From Polyangia bacterium (GTDB lineage: Bacteria > Myxococcota_A > Polyangia > Polyangiales > JAUICN01), in NCBI GenBank assembly GCA_030427835.1, contig JAUICN010000019.1, positions 1 to 32,627 on the forward strand: a stretch of 32,627 nucleotides of DNA, read 5' to 3'. Positions 31,853 to 32,627 of this stretch are shown piece after piece (the stretch's first letter is position 1; the number at the start of each line of letters is the position of its first letter). Under the pieces are notes generated by a model. The model had not been told where the DNA came from. It ran no database searches and worked only from the letters and a program-made list of their open reading frames with translations. The position numbers were made by a program, and so were the translations under genes.

Positions 31853-32509
31853 ATGAGTCTGTGTTTGGCGGACCCAACACTTGGACGCGTGACCGATGTT
31901 GTGCGTGCTTGTCGTGAGGGTGAAAATTTGTCTGGAGCGGTGCGTGTGGTTCGGCAGCGGGAACCAGAGTGGTTTCGGTGGCGAAGCGCCGTCCGTTCGG
32001 TGTGCTGGGAAACAGGAAAACTATTTGGGCGCAACCGGGTGCGCACCGAGGAGCCTGTGCGGGAAATGGTATTGGACCTGAGTGACCACAGCCTGCGGCA
32101 GGAAGTGGTTGTGGATGCACGACGCTATGGAATGGATTTGGATCGGGGGGAGGTATTGCCCATGCGCACTGAGGGGGATCTGCGACGCCTTGCCTATTTG
32201 ATGGGAGTTCCCTTTGAGCGGCTTCAACGGGATTTGGGGCTACGTGGAGACTTTTTTGCCCCCGTGGACACGGCAGCTGCGGTGTGTGTGGGTCGTGTGT
32301 ATGCCCGTGCCCATCAACGGCGTGCTCATCGGTGGAGTGGCGCCGCTGAGGAACTCAAACAGCGTTCTACTGTATCCTGTGTTGGATTGTCTTCTTCGGG
32401 TGTGTCGATGCGTGATCACCATGTGGGGAGATATCAGGAGCTTGCTCGGATTGAATCCCAGGTGTCCACGGGTTGGGGTGCATTCGCCCGAACCCTCCTT
32501 GCTGGGTAG
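31853..32509 (+). CDS. Unknown protein in FHA/PP2C operon
   Basis: The 218-residue frame starts with ATG at 31853, about 45 bases after the FHA stop; GGGGGA lies rather far upstream. It is Arg/Val/Trp-rich and basic overall, with no signal peptide and no motif I recognise. Segments such as REMVLDLSDHSLRQEVVVDA, RTEGDLRRLAYLMGVPFERL and GRYQELARIESQVSTGWGAF look alpha-helical, with some likeness to an effector that reads FHA-bound signals, but that is only inference. Coding confidence is moderate because other frames are also open here. Confidence 0.5.
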   Translation: MSLCLADPTLGRVTDVVRACREGENLSGAVRVVRQREPEWFRWRSAVRSVCWETGKLFGRNRVRTEEPVREMVLDLSDHSLRQEVVVDARRYGMDLDRGEVLPMRTEGDLRRLAYLMGVPFERLQRDLGLRGDFFAPVDTAAAVCVGRVYARAHQRRAHRWSGAAEELKQRSTVSCVGLSSSGVSMRDHHVGRYQELARIESQVSTGWGAFARTLLAG

Positions 32510-32529
32510 GGGACTCGACGAACCCCCCC

Positions 32530-32594
32530 GGGTCACGAAGACGTGTCCCCCCAAAGCCGTATGAAAGCGCCCGAGGGTCGTGGAGGCGTGTCCC
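32530..32594 (+). repeat. Short direct repeats at the window end
   Basis: GGGTCACGAAGACGTGTCCC (32530-32549) and GGGTCGTGGAGGCGTGTCCC (32575-32594) are related 20-base units 45 bases apart, differing only by transitions (A/G and C/T). A partial GTGGAGGCG recurs at 32615-32623. The array may continue beyond the window; no gene is seen in 32510-32627. Confidence 0.6.
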
Positions 32595-32627
32595 TGAAAA
32601 AGGGAAAAAACGACGTGGAGGCGAGAA

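Overview
The window looks like chromosomal DNA of a Gram-negative, Myxococcota/Bradymonadota-like bacterium. This is an inference from family content: many lipoproteins with clear lipoboxes, a DUF4215-type cysteine-rich surface lipoprotein, several outer-membrane beta-barrels, and a zinc-ribbon/FHA/PP2C signalling block. No marker gene fixes the taxonomy. No phage, plasmid, CRISPR or integrase gene was seen. Genes lie on both strands, yet the + strand is G- and T-rich almost everywhere whatever the gene direction, so the whole window appears to lie on one replication arm.

Layout. 1-3.1 kb: three-gene proton-translocating transhydrogenase operon (pntAA-pntAB-pntB, - strand). 3.2-5.5 kb: a divergent orphan FAD-monooxygenase/Old-Yellow-Enzyme fusion of the anthraniloyl-CoA/salicylyl-CoA type, carrying a coding minisatellite. 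5.4-11.8 kb: accessory, partly decaying region with two unrecognised lipoproteins, a caspase-like fragment running into a beta-barrel ORF, an HD-phosphohydrolase/membrane fusion, and an alpha/beta hydrolase cut by one in-frame TGA. 11.8-13.3 kb: DUF4266 lipoprotein plus DUF3570 outer-membrane protein. 13.4-16.1 kb: transketolase coupled to a CoA-type Nudix hydrolase. 16.15-16.45 kb: gene-free stretch with an interspersed palindromic repeat family. 16.4-18.2 kb: frataxin (CyaY) and a VanW-family protein. 18.3-21.3 kb: Uup-like ABC-F ATPase coupled to a NTP_transf_5 nucleotidyltransferase. 21.3-23.6 kb (- strand): surface lipoprotein, S24/S26 peptidase-like protein with Cys in place of the catalytic Ser, and HPr-kinase-like protein. 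23.7-26.35 kb: Nu-class-like GST, DUF3829 lipoprotein, SDR, tRNA-Thr(CGU). 26.5-28.2 kb: small lipoprotein, acidic protein with a near-consensus promoter, outer-membrane barrel. 28.35-32.5 kb: double-zinc-ribbon/tandem-FHA protein, membrane PP2C phosphatase with extracytoplasmic domain, single FHA protein and an unknown protein.

The main candidates for something undescribed are: (i) the peptidase-like (Cys)/HPr-kinase-like/surface-lipoprotein operon facing the nucleotidyltransferase, which resembles a protein- or envelope-modifying module; (ii) short in-frame tandem repeats, mostly 15 bp (five codons), found independently in at least seven unrelated genes; (iii) an intergenic repeat family with a GACCCAGGGTC core and an ATTATCTGCGCGG tail; (iv) the PP2C/FHA block, which has no kinase in view.
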